Assembly: GCF_002086795.1 (NCBI RefSeq)
Contig: NZ_MVIM01000002.1
Location: 62,001-126,000 of the forward strand
Source: Mycolicibacterium tusciae
GTDB lineage: Bacteria > Actinomycetota > Actinomycetes > Mycobacteriales > Mycobacteriaceae
Length of the DNA: 64,000 nt
Reading direction: 5' to 3'
The notes beneath the pieces were generated by a model. It saw only the letters and a list, made by a program, of their open reading frames with translations, was not told the origin of the DNA and searched no databases. Positions 54,898 to 63,189 of this stretch are shown here, piece by piece. Made by a program: the position numbers and the translations under genes. The stretch's first letter is position 1, and every line of letters starts with the position of its first letter.

Positions 54898-56582
54898 TTG
54901 GACTTGTGGCCGGTTTTCCCGCCTTTTCGTGGCGGACGATCAGGTTGCAGGTTGATCAAAATGCCCTGAATACGGGTGTGCTCGAGGGCTTTCATGGTTT
55001 CGCGGGACAGCTTGGCCGGCAGCTCCACCAAAGAGTGGTCGGGCCGGATCGAGATGTGCCCGAAGTCGCTGCGGTGCAAGCCACCCTCGTTCGCGATGGC
55101 GCCGACGATCGCACCCGGCATCACCTTGTGGCGCTTGCCGACCGCGATGCGATAGGTGGCGAAGTCGCCCCGCCGCTCGCGTGGCTTACGCGGACCGCCC
55201 TCGCGCGGTCCGCGGTCGGGTCGTTCGCGACGCTTCTCCGGTGGCGGCTCGGTCATGAGGAACTCTTCGCCGTCACGACTCTGCAGCGCCAAGGCCGCGG
55301 CGATATCGGCAAGGGGCACATCGTTGTCGCGCTCGTAGCCCTCGATCAGCTGGCGAAACATATCGATTCCGGGCGCATTGAGAGCCTCGGTGATCGAGTC
55401 GAGGAACTTGGCGACGCGCTTCTCGTTGACGTCGTCCACCGAGGGCAGCTCGATCTCGACGAGCTTCTGCCTGGTGACCCGCTCAATGGACTTGAGCAGA
55501 TGACGTTCGCGTGGTGTGACGAACAACAACGCGGTACCCGATCGGCCCGCCCGACCGGTGCGTCCGATGCGGTGCACATAGGACTCCGGGTCGTGCGGGA
55601 TGTCGTAGTTGAGCACGTGCGAAATGCGTTCGACGTCCAGGCCGCGCGCCGCCACGTCGGTGGCCACGAGGATGTCGAGGCTGCCGTCCTTGAGCGAGTT
55701 GATGGTGCGCTCACGGACCGCCTGCGGAATATCGCCGTTGATCGCGGCGGCGGAAAACCCACGCGCACGAAGCTTTTCGGCGACTTCCTCGGTGGCCTGC
55801 TTGGTGCGGACGAACACGATCATCGCGTCGCCCTGCTCGACCTCGAGCAGGCGGGTCAGCGCGTCCATCTTGCGTTGGTGCGACACCTGCACATACCGCT
55901 GAGTGATGTTCTCGGCGGTCTGCGTCTTGGACTTGACCGTCACTTCGACCGGGTCGTGCAGGTACTTCGACGTGATCTTCTTGATCGCGGGCGGCATCGT
56001 CGCCGAGAACAACGCGACCTGCTTGTACTCGGGGGTGTCGGCAAGGATGCGCTCGACGTCCTCGGCGAAGCCCATCTGCAACATCTCGTCGGCCTCGTCG
56101 AGCACCAGATAGTCGAGGTGGGTGAGGTCGAGCGTGCCCTTCTCCAGGTGGTCGATCACCCGGCCCGGGGTGCCGACCACGATCTGCGCACCGCGCTTCA
56201 GCCCGGCGAGTTGGGGCCCGTACGAGGATCCGCCGTACACCGGCAGGACGTTGACCCGCAGGTGGGCGCCATACCGGCTGAACGCCTCGGCTACCTGCAG
56301 TGCGAGTTCGCGAGTGGGCGCCAGCACCAGCGCCTGGGTGGTGCGGCTGTCGGTGTCGATCTTCGACAGGATCGGGATGGCGAACGCCGCGGTCTTGCCG
56401 GTGCCCGTCTGTGCCAGGCCGACGACGTCGGAACCTCTCAGCATCGCCGGGATCGTCGCGGCCTGGATGGCCGACGGTGACTCATAGCCGACCTCGTGGA
56501 CGGCCTGCAGCACCGATGGGTGCATCTGCAGGTCCTCGAAGGTCAGATCTGCCCGGTTCTCGTCCGGGTCGGGGGACGTCAT
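54894..56582 (-). CDS. deaD: DEAD-box ATP-dependent RNA helicase DeaD (CsdA-like)
   Basis: A 562-residue RNA helicase for ribosome assembly or mRNA turnover, especially in cold. Q-motif region at 14-41, Walker A AQTGTGKT (57-64), VLDEADEML, SATMPP, and the domain 2 motif HRIGRTGRAGR are all intact. After residue 430 an Arg/Glu-rich linker leads to a DbpA-type RNA-binding domain (YRIAVGKRHKV onward, about 470-545) and a basic tail. Length and order match Rv1253. Upstream of it lies lprE, divergently transcribed. Confidence 0.95.
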   Translation of the reverse strand: MTSPDPDENRADLTFEDLQMHPSVLQAVHEVGYESPSAIQAATIPAMLRGSDVVGLAQTGTGKTAAFAIPILSKIDTDSRTTQALVLAPTRELALQVAEAFSRYGAHLRVNVLPVYGGSSYGPQLAGLKRGAQIVVGTPGRVIDHLEKGTLDLTHLDYLVLDEADEMLQMGFAEDVERILADTPEYKQVALFSATMPPAIKKITSKYLHDPVEVTVKSKTQTAENITQRYVQVSHQRKMDALTRLLEVEQGDAMIVFVRTKQATEEVAEKLRARGFSAAAINGDIPQAVRERTINSLKDGSLDILVATDVAARGLDVERISHVLNYDIPHDPESYVHRIGRTGRAGRSGTALLFVTPRERHLLKSIERVTRQKLVEIELPSVDDVNEKRVAKFLDSITEALNAPGIDMFRQLIEGYERDNDVPLADIAAALALQSRDGEEFLMTEPPPEKRRERPDRGPREGGPRKPRERRGDFATYRIAVGKRHKVMPGAIVGAIANEGGLHRSDFGHISIRPDHSLVELPAKLSRETMKALEHTRIQGILINLQPDRPPRKGGKTGHKSK

Positions 56583-56660
56583 CAGTCGATGAGTCTAGTG
56601 CCCGCAACGTGCCCGACCCGCCGCGCGGCCTGCCCGATCGCCGAGGCGGGTTTCGGTACG

Positions 56661-57224
56661 GTGCGCAACGTGAAGTCGGCGGTCAAAATTTGTTTGGTGA
56701 CGGTCGCAGTGGCATCCGCAGTGGCCGGGTGCGGGTCCAGCGACTCCACCGCGTCCAAAACCCCCGGGCCGCCTCCCGTGAGCACGCCGCCCCCGGCGGG
56801 TCCACCCGCGCCGTCGGCGCCTGCAGCGGCTCCGGCCGCCGAAGCCGATCCGTGTGACGTCAACCTGGCCGCACCCGAGATCGCCAGCGCGGTGTCGGAG
56901 TTGCCGCGGGATCCGCGAAGCAACCAGGGCTGGTATCCGGTCCCGTTGGCCGGCAACTACAACCAGTGCGCGCAGTTGTCTGCGGTGATCGTCAGGGCCA
57001 ACACCAACGCCGAGAACCCCAACACCCGCGCCATGATGTTCCACCTCGGGCAGTTCATCCCCACCGGCGTTCCGGATACCTATGGCTTCAACGGCATCGA
57101 CAACGCCGTGACCACCGGAGACACCGTCGCGCTGCGTTACTCCAACGGAGTCTCCGGGCTGGACAGCGTGGTGCGGTTCCGCTGGAACGGCAACGGTGTC
57201 GAGCTGATCGGCAACACGGGCTAA
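56661..57224 (+). CDS. lprE: Lipoprotein LprE
   Basis: A 187-residue lipoprotein. GTG 56661 is chosen because it gives a normal signal with lipobox VAGC at Cys24; a GTG three codons on is nearly equivalent, and anything further upstream overlaps deaD. A Pro/Ala-rich linker (about 35-65) precedes a compact domain with DPCDVN and YNQCAQ cysteines and the segment WYPVPLAGNYN. The order next to deaD matches Rv1252c (lprE). The function is not known from the sequence. Confidence 0.85.
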   Translation: MRNVKSAVKICLVTVAVASAVAGCGSSDSTASKTPGPPPVSTPPPAGPPAPSAPAAAPAAEADPCDVNLAAPEIASAVSELPRDPRSNQGWYPVPLAGNYNQCAQLSAVIVRANTNAENPNTRAMMFHLGQFIPTGVPDTYGFNGIDNAVTTGDTVALRYSNGVSGLDSVVRFRWNGNGVELIGNTG

Positions 57225-57275
57225 TTTCCCGCCGAACGTGGATTACCCGCACATGTTTTGCGTGCGAAGCGTGCG

Positions 57276-58205
57276 TTAAGCCCACACTCGATTGGCCGGA
57301 TCGAGCCACGAGATGCGGGCGTCAAGTCGGATGTCGTCGCAATTTGGCCATCCCACCGCGCGCATCGCGTCCCGTACACGCGCCAGGAACACATGCGGGC
57401 GATAGCGCAGGAGATCTCGACTCACCCGGATGATCACCCAGCCCCGTGCGGCCAAGTCGGCGAGCCGATCGATGTCACGCGCATGCTGTTCAGGGTCGTC
57501 CCAATGTTGAGGACCGTCGTATTCGACACCGACCTTCCATTCGTCCCACCCCATGTCCATCCGGCCCACAAACGCGCCGTAATCGTCGACGACGACGATC
57601 TGAGTTCTCGGTTTGGGGAAACGAGCAGCGATGAGGAGCAGCCGCGTCCTGGTTTCCTGCGGAGACTCAGCGCCCCCGTCCATCAGTTCCACTACACGCC
57701 GCAACTGCACAACTCCGCGGGCACCGTGATGGTCGGCCGCAACGCCTACGACCTCGTGCGGTTTGAGGTCTGTCGCATTCGCCAGCGCATCCAGGCGGAT
57801 GATCGCCGTTTGCAGCGAGTCTCGTCGGCCGATATCGAATCCTGTGCGCGCCGGCGTCGTCATCGGTATCCCCTGCACGACGCAACTCTCTTCATCGGCC
57901 AGCCGCGCGCGATGAATGAGGATGCCGTCGACATCGCAGGTGTCCTGCCGGACCAGCTCCGCCGGTAGCGCTGCGTCAATCCACTTTGTCCCGTGCAGCG
58001 CCGCGGCGGATAGTCCGGCGACGGTCGCGTTGCGCTGCGACCACAGCCACGCTGCGACGGCGCGTCGCTGGGGATCGAGTTCCACCCTCTTGTCCAGATA
58101 GACATTGCGATAGACCATCCGGTGGCGGCTGACCAGCGTCCGCCTCGTCACCGTGCCGGCGGCTACAGCTTCAGTGCCGATGAACGGCATGGGTTCCTGA
58201 TTCAT
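57276..58205 (-). CDS. DUF559 endonuclease-fold protein with AbiEi-like N-terminus
   Basis: A 309-residue protein, start ATG 58205. The N-terminal half resembles the winged-helix AbiEi/antitoxin-like region seen in mycobacterial paralogues (RHRMVYRNVYLDKRV, WLWSQRNATVAGLSAAALHG). The C-terminal half is a DUF559/Vsr-like PD-(D/E)xK fold with GRMDMGWDEWKVGVEYDG then HARDIDRLADLAARGW. Asp/Glu of the nuclease site look intact. Such genes are multicopy in mycobacteria and of unknown role. It is flanked by lprE (convergent) and the big helicase gene (divergent). Confidence 0.78.
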   Translation of the reverse strand: MNQEPMPFIGTEAVAAGTVTRRTLVSRHRMVYRNVYLDKRVELDPQRRAVAAWLWSQRNATVAGLSAAALHGTKWIDAALPAELVRQDTCDVDGILIHRARLADEESCVVQGIPMTTPARTGFDIGRRDSLQTAIIRLDALANATDLKPHEVVGVAADHHGARGVVQLRRVVELMDGGAESPQETRTRLLLIAARFPKPRTQIVVVDDYGAFVGRMDMGWDEWKVGVEYDGPQHWDDPEQHARDIDRLADLAARGWVIIRVSRDLLRYRPHVFLARVRDAMRAVGWPNCDDIRLDARISWLDPANRVWA

Positions 58206-58396
58206 GCGCCCACCGTCGGCGCGAGGTCCCACACCGAGTGGCCGTCGAGACGCTGGTGCGGACCGAGCTGTGGATGAGTACGCGGATGTGGATGGACGAG
58301 TGCGGTCTTGCGTCACGCTCGGGCGGCATTTCGTGTGCCGGTAACCCACGTTCGCGCCTGAGGTGAGGTGTCGCCGCGCTCACCTACAGTGACAGC

Positions 58397-61300
58397 GTGT
58401 TCGTTGTTGGCCAAGGAACGCAGGCCCGAGTCATCTACAGCGCATCCGATCTCGCGGCGGCCGCCCGCTGCGAGTACGCGCTGCTGCGCGCATTCGACGC
58501 CAAACTCGGCCGGGGCCCGGCCGTCTCGATGGAAGACGAATTGCTCGCCCGCACCGCCCAGCTCGGTGGCGAGCACGAACAACGGCACCTCGACGAGCTT
58601 CGCGCACTGACTGAGGAGAACGTCGCGGTCATCGGCAGGCCCGACTACACCGTCGACGGACTGACCGCAGCGGCGGAGGCGACCATGCGCGCCGTGCAGC
58701 GCCGCGCGCCCGTGATCTATCAGGCCGCGATGTTCGACGGCCGCTTCGCCGGTTTCGCGGACTTCCTGGTGCTCGACGGCGACGCGTATCGGCTGCGCGA
58801 CACCAAGCTCGCGCGTTCGGTCAAGGTCGAGGCCCTGTTGCAGCTCGCCGCCTACGCCGACACCCTCGCCCAGGCAGGCGTGCCGGTGGCGTCCGAGGTC
58901 GAGTTGGTGCTCGGTGACGGCGCGACGGCGAGATACCGCGTCGACGAACTGCTCCCGGTGTATTTGAGCAGGCGCACCAGCCTGCAGCGGCTGCTCGACG
59001 ATCACCTGGCCGGCGGGGCCGCGGTCACGTGGGAGGACGAGCACGTGCGCGCATGTTTCCGCTGTCCGGAATGCGAGATCCAGGTGCGCGCCCACGACGA
59101 CCTGCTGCTCGTCGCAGGAATGCGGGTGAGCCAGCGGGCCCGGCTCATCGACGCGGGCATTCTCACCGTCGCCGACCTCGCCCGGCACGCCGGACCGGTG
59201 CCCGAACTGTCGGCGCGCACCGTGACGACACTGGCCTCCCAAGCCCGGCTGCAGACGACTCCAAAGGTGGACGGCAAGCCGCCTTACGAGGTCGTCGACG
59301 CGCAGCCGTTGATGGTGCTGCCCGACGCGAACAAAGGTGATCTGTTCTTCGACTTCGAGGGCGACCCGCTGTGGACCGTCGACGGCCACGAATGGGGTTT
59401 GGAGTACCTGTGGGGCGTCCTCACCGTCAACGACGAGTTCCACCCGTTCTGGGCGCACGACCGCGCGAGTGAGCGCAAGGCACTTGTCGATTTCCTGGCC
59501 ATGGTGCGCAAACGGCTGAAGCGCCACCCGGGCATGCACATCTACCACTACGCGGCATACGAGAAGAGCACGCTACTTCGGCTGGCCGGTCGCTACGGCG
59601 TCGGCGAGAATGACGTTGACGACCTACTGCGCAACGGCATACTCGTGGACCTGTATCCGTTGGTGCGCAAGAGCATTCGAGTCGGTACCGAGAACTACAG
59701 CATCAAATCCCTCGAACCCCTCTACATGGGCAACGAATTGCGCGACGGCCAGGTGACCACCGCCGCAGATTCCATCACGCAGTACGCGCGTTACTGCGCA
59801 CTACGCGACGAGGGAAGATCCGACGAAGCGGCCGTCGTGCTCAAGGAGATCGAGGACTACAACGTCTACGACTGCCGCTCGACGCGCCGCCTGCGTGACT
59901 GGATGATGGCCCGCGCCATCGAATCCGGTGTCCCGCCGCGCGGACCGCAGCCCGTGCGCGACGACGACGTGATCGAACTCGGTGATGACCTCGAACGCAA
60001 GCTGATGAAATTCGCGGGCGACGGCGTCGAAGCGCGGACCGCCGAACAGACCGCTGTCGCGATGATTGCTTCCGCCAGAGGTTTTCACCGTCGCGAGGAA
60101 AAGCCGTTCTGGTGGAGCCACTTCGACCGCGTCAACAACCCCGTCGACGAGTGGGCGGACAACAGCGACGTTTTCATCGCCGACAAGGCCGTCATCGACA
60201 ACGACTGGCACCAACCGCCGAAAGCGCGCAAGCCCCAGCGACATGTGCGACTGATCGGCAGCCTCGCCAATGGCGGACTGACCAACAACATGTACGCGCT
60301 GTACGACCCGCCCGCGCCCGCAGGCCTCGCCGACGATCCCGACCGACGCGGCTTCGGGAGTGTCACCGTCATCGGGTACGACGACCCCGAGGTACCCACC
60401 GAAGTCGTGGTCTGTGAAAGACCACCCAAGGACGGCGACATGTTCAACCAGGTGCCGTTCGCGCTGACGCCGGGACCGCCGATCAACACCAGGCCGCTGC
60501 AGGAGTCGATCGACGCGACAGCGGCCGACGTGGCCGCTGGACTCCCCAGCCTGCCGTGCGACGCCGTGACCGACATCCTGCTGCGCCGTCCGCCCCGAAC
60601 CGTCCGCGGCGGCGAACTCCCCCGCAGCGGCGTGATCGCCGACGACATCGCCTCAGCGCTGAGGGATCTCGATTCGTCCTACCTGGCGGTGCACGGGCCG
60701 CCGGGCACCGGCAAGACTTTCACGTCTGCGAAGGTGATCGCGCGACTGGTAAACGACAATGCGTGGCGCGTCGGTGTGGTGGCCCAGTCACACGCGGTGG
60801 TCGAGAATCTGCTCGGTGGCGTGATCGAGGCGGGTGTCGACCCCGACCGCGTGGGCAAGAAGAAGAGCGCCGGCATGCCGTGGCAACAGGTCGAGGAGAA
60901 GGACTACGCCGCGTTCATAGCCGACCCGCAGGGTTGTGTAATCGGTGGCACGGCATGGGATTTCGCGAATTCCGGACGCGTACCGCGGCTCTCGCTCGAC
61001 CTGCTCGTCGTCGAGGAGGCCGGCCAGTACAGCCTCGCCAACACCATCGCCGTCGCGTCGGCGGCGCGTAACCTGTTGCTACTCGGCGATCCGCAGCAGC
61101 TGCCCCAGGTCAGTCAGGGCACCCATCCCGAACCAGTCGACACATCGGCGTTGGGCTGGCTCATCGACGGAAGACACACGCTGCCAACCGAATTGGGCTT
61201 CTTCCTCGATCAGTCCTATCGCATGCACCCTACAGTGTGCGCGGCGGTCTCACGTCTGTCTTACGACGGCAGGCTGCAGTCGCACGACGCGGTGACCGCG

Positions 61301-61816
61301 GCGCGCAGCCTCGAGGGGCAGGCGCCCGGGGTGCGTGTGCTCAGCGTCGAACACGACGGCAACTCCACCGACAGCCCCGAGGAAGCCGACGCGATCGTCG
61401 CCGAGATCCGCGGCCTGCTCGGCACCGCTTGGACCGACGAAAGCGGCACGGTTCCCCTGACTCAGCAGCACGTGATGGTTGTGACGCCGTACAACTCGCA
61501 GGTCGTGACGTTACGGCGGCGCCTCGATGACGCGGGGCTGACCGACGTCGAGGTCGGCACCGTCGACAAGTTCCAGGGCAGGCAGGCGCCGGTGGTGTTC
61601 GTGTCGATGACCGCATCGTCGGCCGACGATGTGCCACGCGGAATCGCGTTCCTGCTCAACCGGAATCGGCTCAACGTCGCCGTGAGCCGAGCCAAGTATC
61701 TCAGTGTCATCGTGCAGTCGCCGCTGCTGACCGAGTACCTGCCCGGCACACCGGATCGCCTCGTCGAACTGGGCGCGTTCCTGTCGCTGCGCACGTGTGA
61801 TAGACCCACGGCATGA
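58397..61816 (+). CDS. Fe-S RecB-like nuclease/DEDD exonuclease/SF1 helicase fusion (Rv1251c-like)
   Basis: A 1139-residue cytoplasmic fusion. The N-terminal RecB/Cas4-type nuclease (about 12-230) has D122, D135-x-K137, Q149 and Y153, and four Cys (C25, C220, C223, C226) spaced like an AddB/Cas4 iron-sulfur staple. A helix-hairpin-helix-like stretch follows (about 245-285). Next is a TM0106/RNase H-like domain from DLFFDFEGDP (315-324). The Upf1-type helicase starts near residue 765 with GPPGTGKT, then VVEEAGQ, GDPQQLP, DKFQGRQAPVVF and NRLNVAVSRAK. Length and order match Rv1251c. Probably DNA or RNA processing; the substrate is unknown. The stop overlaps the FAD oxidase start (ATGA). Confidence 0.9.
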   Translation: MFVVGQGTQARVIYSASDLAAAARCEYALLRAFDAKLGRGPAVSMEDELLARTAQLGGEHEQRHLDELRALTEENVAVIGRPDYTVDGLTAAAEATMRAVQRRAPVIYQAAMFDGRFAGFADFLVLDGDAYRLRDTKLARSVKVEALLQLAAYADTLAQAGVPVASEVELVLGDGATARYRVDELLPVYLSRRTSLQRLLDDHLAGGAAVTWEDEHVRACFRCPECEIQVRAHDDLLLVAGMRVSQRARLIDAGILTVADLARHAGPVPELSARTVTTLASQARLQTTPKVDGKPPYEVVDAQPLMVLPDANKGDLFFDFEGDPLWTVDGHEWGLEYLWGVLTVNDEFHPFWAHDRASERKALVDFLAMVRKRLKRHPGMHIYHYAAYEKSTLLRLAGRYGVGENDVDDLLRNGILVDLYPLVRKSIRVGTENYSIKSLEPLYMGNELRDGQVTTAADSITQYARYCALRDEGRSDEAAVVLKEIEDYNVYDCRSTRRLRDWMMARAIESGVPPRGPQPVRDDDVIELGDDLERKLMKFAGDGVEARTAEQTAVAMIASARGFHRREEKPFWWSHFDRVNNPVDEWADNSDVFIADKAVIDNDWHQPPKARKPQRHVRLIGSLANGGLTNNMYALYDPPAPAGLADDPDRRGFGSVTVIGYDDPEVPTEVVVCERPPKDGDMFNQVPFALTPGPPINTRPLQESIDATAADVAAGLPSLPCDAVTDILLRRPPRTVRGGELPRSGVIADDIASALRDLDSSYLAVHGPPGTGKTFTSAKVIARLVNDNAWRVGVVAQSHAVVENLLGGVIEAGVDPDRVGKKKSAGMPWQQVEEKDYAAFIADPQGCVIGGTAWDFANSGRVPRLSLDLLVVEEAGQYSLANTIAVASAARNLLLLGDPQQLPQVSQGTHPEPVDTSALGWLIDGRHTLPTELGFFLDQSYRMHPTVCAAVSRLSYDGRLQSHDAVTAARSLEGQAPGVRVLSVEHDGNSTDSPEEADAIVAEIRGLLGTAWTDESGTVPLTQQHVMVVTPYNSQVVTLRRRLDDAGLTDVEVGTVDKFQGRQAPVVFVSMTASSADDVPRGIAFLLNRNRLNVAVSRAKYLSVIVQSPLLTEYLPGTPDRLVELGAFLSLRTCDRPTA

Positions 61817-63189
61817 ACTTGACCGAGCGGCTGGCGGACATCGTCGGCCCCGGCTACGTCAGCACCGACCCCGATGTGCTCGACGGCCGCAGCGTCGACC
61901 ACACCGGGCGTTACCGCGGGCACGCCGCGCTGCTCGTCCGGCCGGGGTCGGCCGACGAAGTCGCGGACGTGCTGCGTGCCTGCCGCGACGCGGGGGTGTA
62001 TGTCACCGTCCAAGGTGGACGCACCTCACTGGTGGCCGGCACGGTGCCCGAGCACGACGACGTATTGCTGTCGACGGAACGGCTGCGCGACATCGGCGAG
62101 GTCGACGTCGCGGAAAGACGGATCCGCGTGGGAGCCGGCGTCACGCTGGCCGAGGTGCAGCGCGCGGCGACGGCGGCGGGGCTGGTGTTCGGTGTGGATC
62201 TGGCCGCGCGCGACTCGGCGACCGTCGGGGGTATGGCGTCGACGAATGCCGGTGGGCTGCGCACGGTGCGCTACGGCAACATGGGTGAACAGGTCGTCGG
62301 CCTGGACGTGGCGTTGCCCGACGGTACGGTGGTGCGCCGGCACAGTCAGGTCCGCATGGACAACACCGGCTACGACCTGGCGTCGCTGTTCATCGGCGCC
62401 GAGGGCACGCTCGGTGTCATCACCAGCCTGGACCTGAGGCTGCATCCCGCCCCGCGCAGCCGGGTGACCGCGGTCTGCGGGTTCGCAGACTTGGAGGCGC
62501 TCATCGAGGCGGGCCGGGTGTTCCGAGAGATGGACGGTATCGCGGCGCTGGAGTTGATCGATGCCCGCGCGAGCGCGCTGACCGCCGAACACGCCGGGGT
62601 GTCCGCGCCCGTCGAGGGCGCCTGGCTGCTGCTGATCGAATTGGCGGGCGACTGGGGGCACCACCCGCTTGCGGGGGACGACCAGACCGAGCGTCTCGCC
62701 GGGGCGCTGGAGGAGGCGCAGCTGGCCGGCGAACCCGCGGTCGGTGTGGACGGGGTCGCGCAGCAGCGGCTCTGGCAGGTGCGCGAGTCCGTCGCCGAGG
62801 TGCTCGGCGTATACGGACCTCCGCTCAAATTCGATGTCTCGCTGCCCCTTTCAGCGATTCCGGCATTCGCGAACCAGGCCGTCGATCTGGTCGCCGAACA
62901 TTCACCGGAAACCATCCCGGTGCTGTTCGGCCACATCGGCGAAGGGAATCTCCATCTCAACCTCGTGCGGTGCGTGCTGGAGCCCGAGCGCGAGCACGAT
63001 CTGTATTCGGCGATGATGGGGCTGATCGCAGATCTGGGCGGCAACGTCAGCTCTGAGCACGGCGTCGGCACCCGCAAACGCGACTATGTGTCGATGTCAC
63101 GCACGGCGGCCGACATCGCGGCGATGCGGGCGGTTAAAGCCGCGTTCGATCCGACCGGCTACCTGAACCCCGCGGTGCTCTTCGGCTAG
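61813..63189 (+). CDS. GlcD-type FAD-linked oxidase (second copy)
   Basis: A 458-residue VAO-family flavoprotein, paralogous to the Rv1257c-like gene at 46-48 kb. TVQGGRTSLVAG and SATVGGMASTNAGGLRT bind FAD, LFIGAEGTLGVIT follows, and FGHIGEGNLHLN plus SSEHGVGTRKRD give the D-2-hydroxyacid site. The ATG overlaps the nuclease-helicase stop by 4 bp, so translation is coupled although no functional link is obvious. Its 3' end overlaps the next, convergent gene by 4 bp. Substrate (D-lactate, D-2-hydroxyglutarate, glycolate) unresolved. Confidence 0.9.
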   Translation: MNLTERLADIVGPGYVSTDPDVLDGRSVDHTGRYRGHAALLVRPGSADEVADVLRACRDAGVYVTVQGGRTSLVAGTVPEHDDVLLSTERLRDIGEVDVAERRIRVGAGVTLAEVQRAATAAGLVFGVDLAARDSATVGGMASTNAGGLRTVRYGNMGEQVVGLDVALPDGTVVRRHSQVRMDNTGYDLASLFIGAEGTLGVITSLDLRLHPAPRSRVTAVCGFADLEALIEAGRVFREMDGIAALELIDARASALTAEHAGVSAPVEGAWLLLIELAGDWGHHPLAGDDQTERLAGALEEAQLAGEPAVGVDGVAQQRLWQVRESVAEVLGVYGPPLKFDVSLPLSAIPAFANQAVDLVAEHSPETIPVLFGHIGEGNLHLNLVRCVLEPEREHDLYSAMMGLIADLGGNVSSEHGVGTRKRDYVSMSRTAADIAAMRAVKAAFDPTGYLNPAVLFG

